From: Acidobacteriota bacterium
GTDB lineage: Bacteria; Acidobacteriota; Thermoanaerobaculia; Multivoradales; JAHZIX01
Direction: 5' to 3'
DNA: 7,424 nucleotides
Assembly: GCA_020439725.1 (NCBI GenBank)
Contig: JAGQSE010000497.1
Span: 1 to 7,424, forward strand
Part shown: piece after piece, positions 6,436-7,424 of the stretch
Position numbering within the stretch: position 1 is the first letter of the stretch
Layout of the letters: the number at the start of each line of letters is the position of its first letter
Notes under the pieces: model-generated
Seen by the model: only the letters and a program-made list of their open reading frames with translations
The model's database searches: none
Told to the model about the DNA's origin: nothing
Program-made: the position numbers and the translations under genes

Positions 6436-7230
6436 TTATCGGGCTGGGTATTCGCACGCGGTGCGGTCGGTTTCCCAGACGGTCACCGAGCGCACCCGGA
6501 CGCCGTCCCGGGCATCCAGCCTTCCCGCCAGCCGCTCGTAGCACAGGCGGGCGATGTTCTCGACCGAGGGAATGAGCCCCCCGCGGCCGGGATCGAATTC
6601 GGGCACATCGGCATTGAGATGCCGGTGGTCAAGCCACCCGATGATGTGTTCCTCGACCTCCGCCTCCAGTTCTCCCGGACTCAGCGCCCCCCGCGGGTCC
6701 AGGCTCACCTCAACCGCGGGCTCGATCCGGTAGTTGTGACCATGACCGGCCGGATTGTTGCACTTGCCGAAGACCCGCCGGTTCTCCTCGTCGGAGAGGG
6801 TGGGGGCGTGGAGGCGGTGGGAGGCGGCAAACTCGAAACGCTGCCGCAGAACGACGACGGTGGGGGTCTCGGTGGACATGGTGATGGACCAGGTGGGGGT
6901 GAGGCGGAAGCAGAGGGCGTGGAGCCCGGGTCCCAGGGGCGGGCGCAGCGCGGCGGCGAGTTCCGGAAGCAGGCCAGCCGGATCCCGGCCGGGTTCGTCC
7001 TGGCAGGCGCGTGCCACCAGCGGAACCCCGCGGCTGCGGACGGCGTCGTCGATGGCCTTGATGTCGACGAGGTAGCCGGTGGCGGGGTCGGGCTCGCCGC
7101 GGCAGGTCACCTCGAGTTCGTAATGCCGACCGAATCCGGTCATGGCGGGGACACCGGCGGCCCCGTTGGTCCCGCCCGCGCCTCCCCCGGAATTGATGTT
7201 GAAGCGGACGGTCCGCCGAAGTGCCAGCAT
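6436..7230 (-). CDS. Tandem 6-pyruvoyl-tetrahydropterin synthase, degenerate N-terminal copy
   Basis: The C-terminal half (about 124-264) is a canonical PTPS/QueD-superfamily domain. It has zinc ligands His138 (FAASHRLH) and His163/His165 (GHGHNY), catalytic Cys157 in GKCNNPAGHGHNY, DHRHLN (201-206), PSVENIA and VWETDR (Glu252). The Cys-x5-HGHN spacing matches biopterin-forming PTPS rather than bacterial QueD (Cys-x3-HGH), so it may convert 7,8-dihydroneopterin triphosphate to 6-pyruvoyl-tetrahydropterin. The N-terminal half (1-118) keeps the fold signature (RRTVRFNIN, GRHYELEVTCRGEPDPATG, LVDIKAIDDAVR, LCFRLTPTWSITM). However, GFGRHYELE replaces GHGHNYxLE, and the Cys and ligand His are absent, so it is presumably non-catalytic. 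An internal ATG at 6879 would give only the C-terminal domain, but the conserved N-half argues for 7230. No ribosome binding site precedes that ATG. A -10-like TACACT 6 bases upstream suggests a leaderless start. It lies upstream of gspE on the same strand and divergent from gspF. Confidence 0.87.
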   Translation of the reverse strand: MLALRRTVRFNINSGGGAGGTNGAAGVPAMTGFGRHYELEVTCRGEPDPATGYLVDIKAIDDAVRSRGVPLVARACQDEPGRDPAGLLPELAAALRPPLGPGLHALCFRLTPTWSITMSTETPTVVVLRQRFEFAASHRLHAPTLSDEENRRVFGKCNNPAGHGHNYRIEPAVEVSLDPRGALSPGELEAEVEEHIIGWLDHRHLNADVPEFDPGRGGLIPSVENIARLCYERLAGRLDARDGVRVRSVTVWETDRTACEYPAR

Positions 7231-7236
7231 GGGAAG

Positions 7237-7242
7237 AGTGTA
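7237..7242 (-). promoter_or_regulatory. Candidate -10 element for the PTPS gene
   Basis: The minus strand reads TACACT (4 of 6 to TATAAT), then CTTCCC, then the ATG at 7230. No ribosome binding site is present, consistent with transcription starting at the start codon. No clear -35 is visible, so support is positional only. Confidence 0.3.
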
Positions 7243-7247
7243 GGGCG

Positions 7248-7277
7248 TTGTCGTCCCGTGGTCTTCCGACGTATGGT
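7248..7277 (+). promoter_or_regulatory. Candidate promoter for the GspF-like gene
   Basis: TTGTCG (7248-7253, 4 of 6 to TTGACA) and TATGGT (7272-7277, 4 of 6 to TATAAT) are 18 bases apart. Transcription would start about 7 bases later, at the GTG at 7285, again implying a leaderless start. Individually both boxes are weak. Confidence 0.3.
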
Positions 7278-7284
7278 GAAGTCA

Positions 7285-7424
7285 GTGAACGTGTACCGCT
7301 ACACCGCAGTCTCAGCTTCCGGGGAGCGCTCCGTCGGCGTGGTCAACGGGGCGGACGAGCAGAATGCGCTCGCCGAACTCGAGCGCCGTCGGCTGACCCC
7401 GGTGTCGCTGGAACTGGACCGGAA
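7285..7424 (+). CDS. GspF/PilC family inner-membrane platform protein (3' end missing)
   Basis: Only the first 46 residues are in the window. They match the N-terminus of type II secretion/type IV pilus F proteins: an aromatic-x-aromatic-x-Ala start (VYRYTAVSASGER), a GVVNGADEQNALAELERRRLTPVSLEL segment equivalent to the usual G-x3-A-x5-A-x2-L-x3-GL-x-P pattern, and no membrane segment yet. The family is the membrane platform on which the GspE/PilB ATPase acts, which fits the gspE gene nearby on the opposite strand. I chose GTG at 7285 because it puts the aromatics at positions 4 and 6 as in typical members (MPVFxYxA). ATG at 7273 is in frame and would add four residues. Neither has a convincing ribosome binding site. 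The gene runs off the window end. Confidence 0.78.
   Translation, partial: MNVYRYTAVSASGERSVGVVNGADEQNALAELERRRLTPVSLELDR

Overview
The window is a GC-rich, gene-dense bacterial chromosome segment with seven protein-coding genes, two of them cut by the window edges. I see no mobile element, CRISPR array, tRNA or rRNA. The mix of a class I dihydroorotase, an M23 peptidase paired with a bactofilin-like protein, a GspE-type ATPase, and a two-domain 6-pyruvoyl-tetrahydropterin synthase (PTPS), together with start codons that look leaderless, suggests an environmental Gram-negative lineage such as Acidobacteriota or Planctomycetota. That placement is inference only; no single gene fixes it.

Bases 1-1500: the 3' part of pyrC (dihydroorotase, + strand) runs toward a small secreted cysteine-rich protein of unknown function (- strand, 133 aa). 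Bases 1493-1846 are a divergent intergenic region of about 350 bases. It holds an AT-rich promoter patch for the small protein, a structured leader next to its ribosome binding site, and two clean hairpins that no gene explains.

Bases 1847-4641: a three-gene + strand cluster. It encodes an inositol-monophosphatase family phosphatase, probably starting from a leaderless promoter; a membrane-anchored M23 (LytM) peptidase 2 bases downstream; and a protein with a beta-helix-like core resembling bactofilin plus an unfamiliar helical C-terminal part. The peptidase/bactofilin pairing suggests a cell-shape or localized wall-remodelling module. A compound hairpin fills the gap to the convergent gene at 4678.

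Bases 4678-7424: a GspE-family type II secretion/type IV pilus ATPase (- strand); upstream of it, also on the - strand, a fused PTPS with a degenerate N-terminal copy and an intact C-terminal copy; and, divergent on the + strand, the first residues of a GspF/PilC-family inner-membrane platform protein. A biopterin-type gene therefore sits between two secretion/pilus genes. The 69-base gap before gspE contains two overlapping inverted repeats that cannot both form.

The best candidates for something under-described are the fused PTPS with a non-catalytic N-terminal half, the bactofilin-like protein with its extra helical domain, and the orphan cysteine-rich secreted protein.
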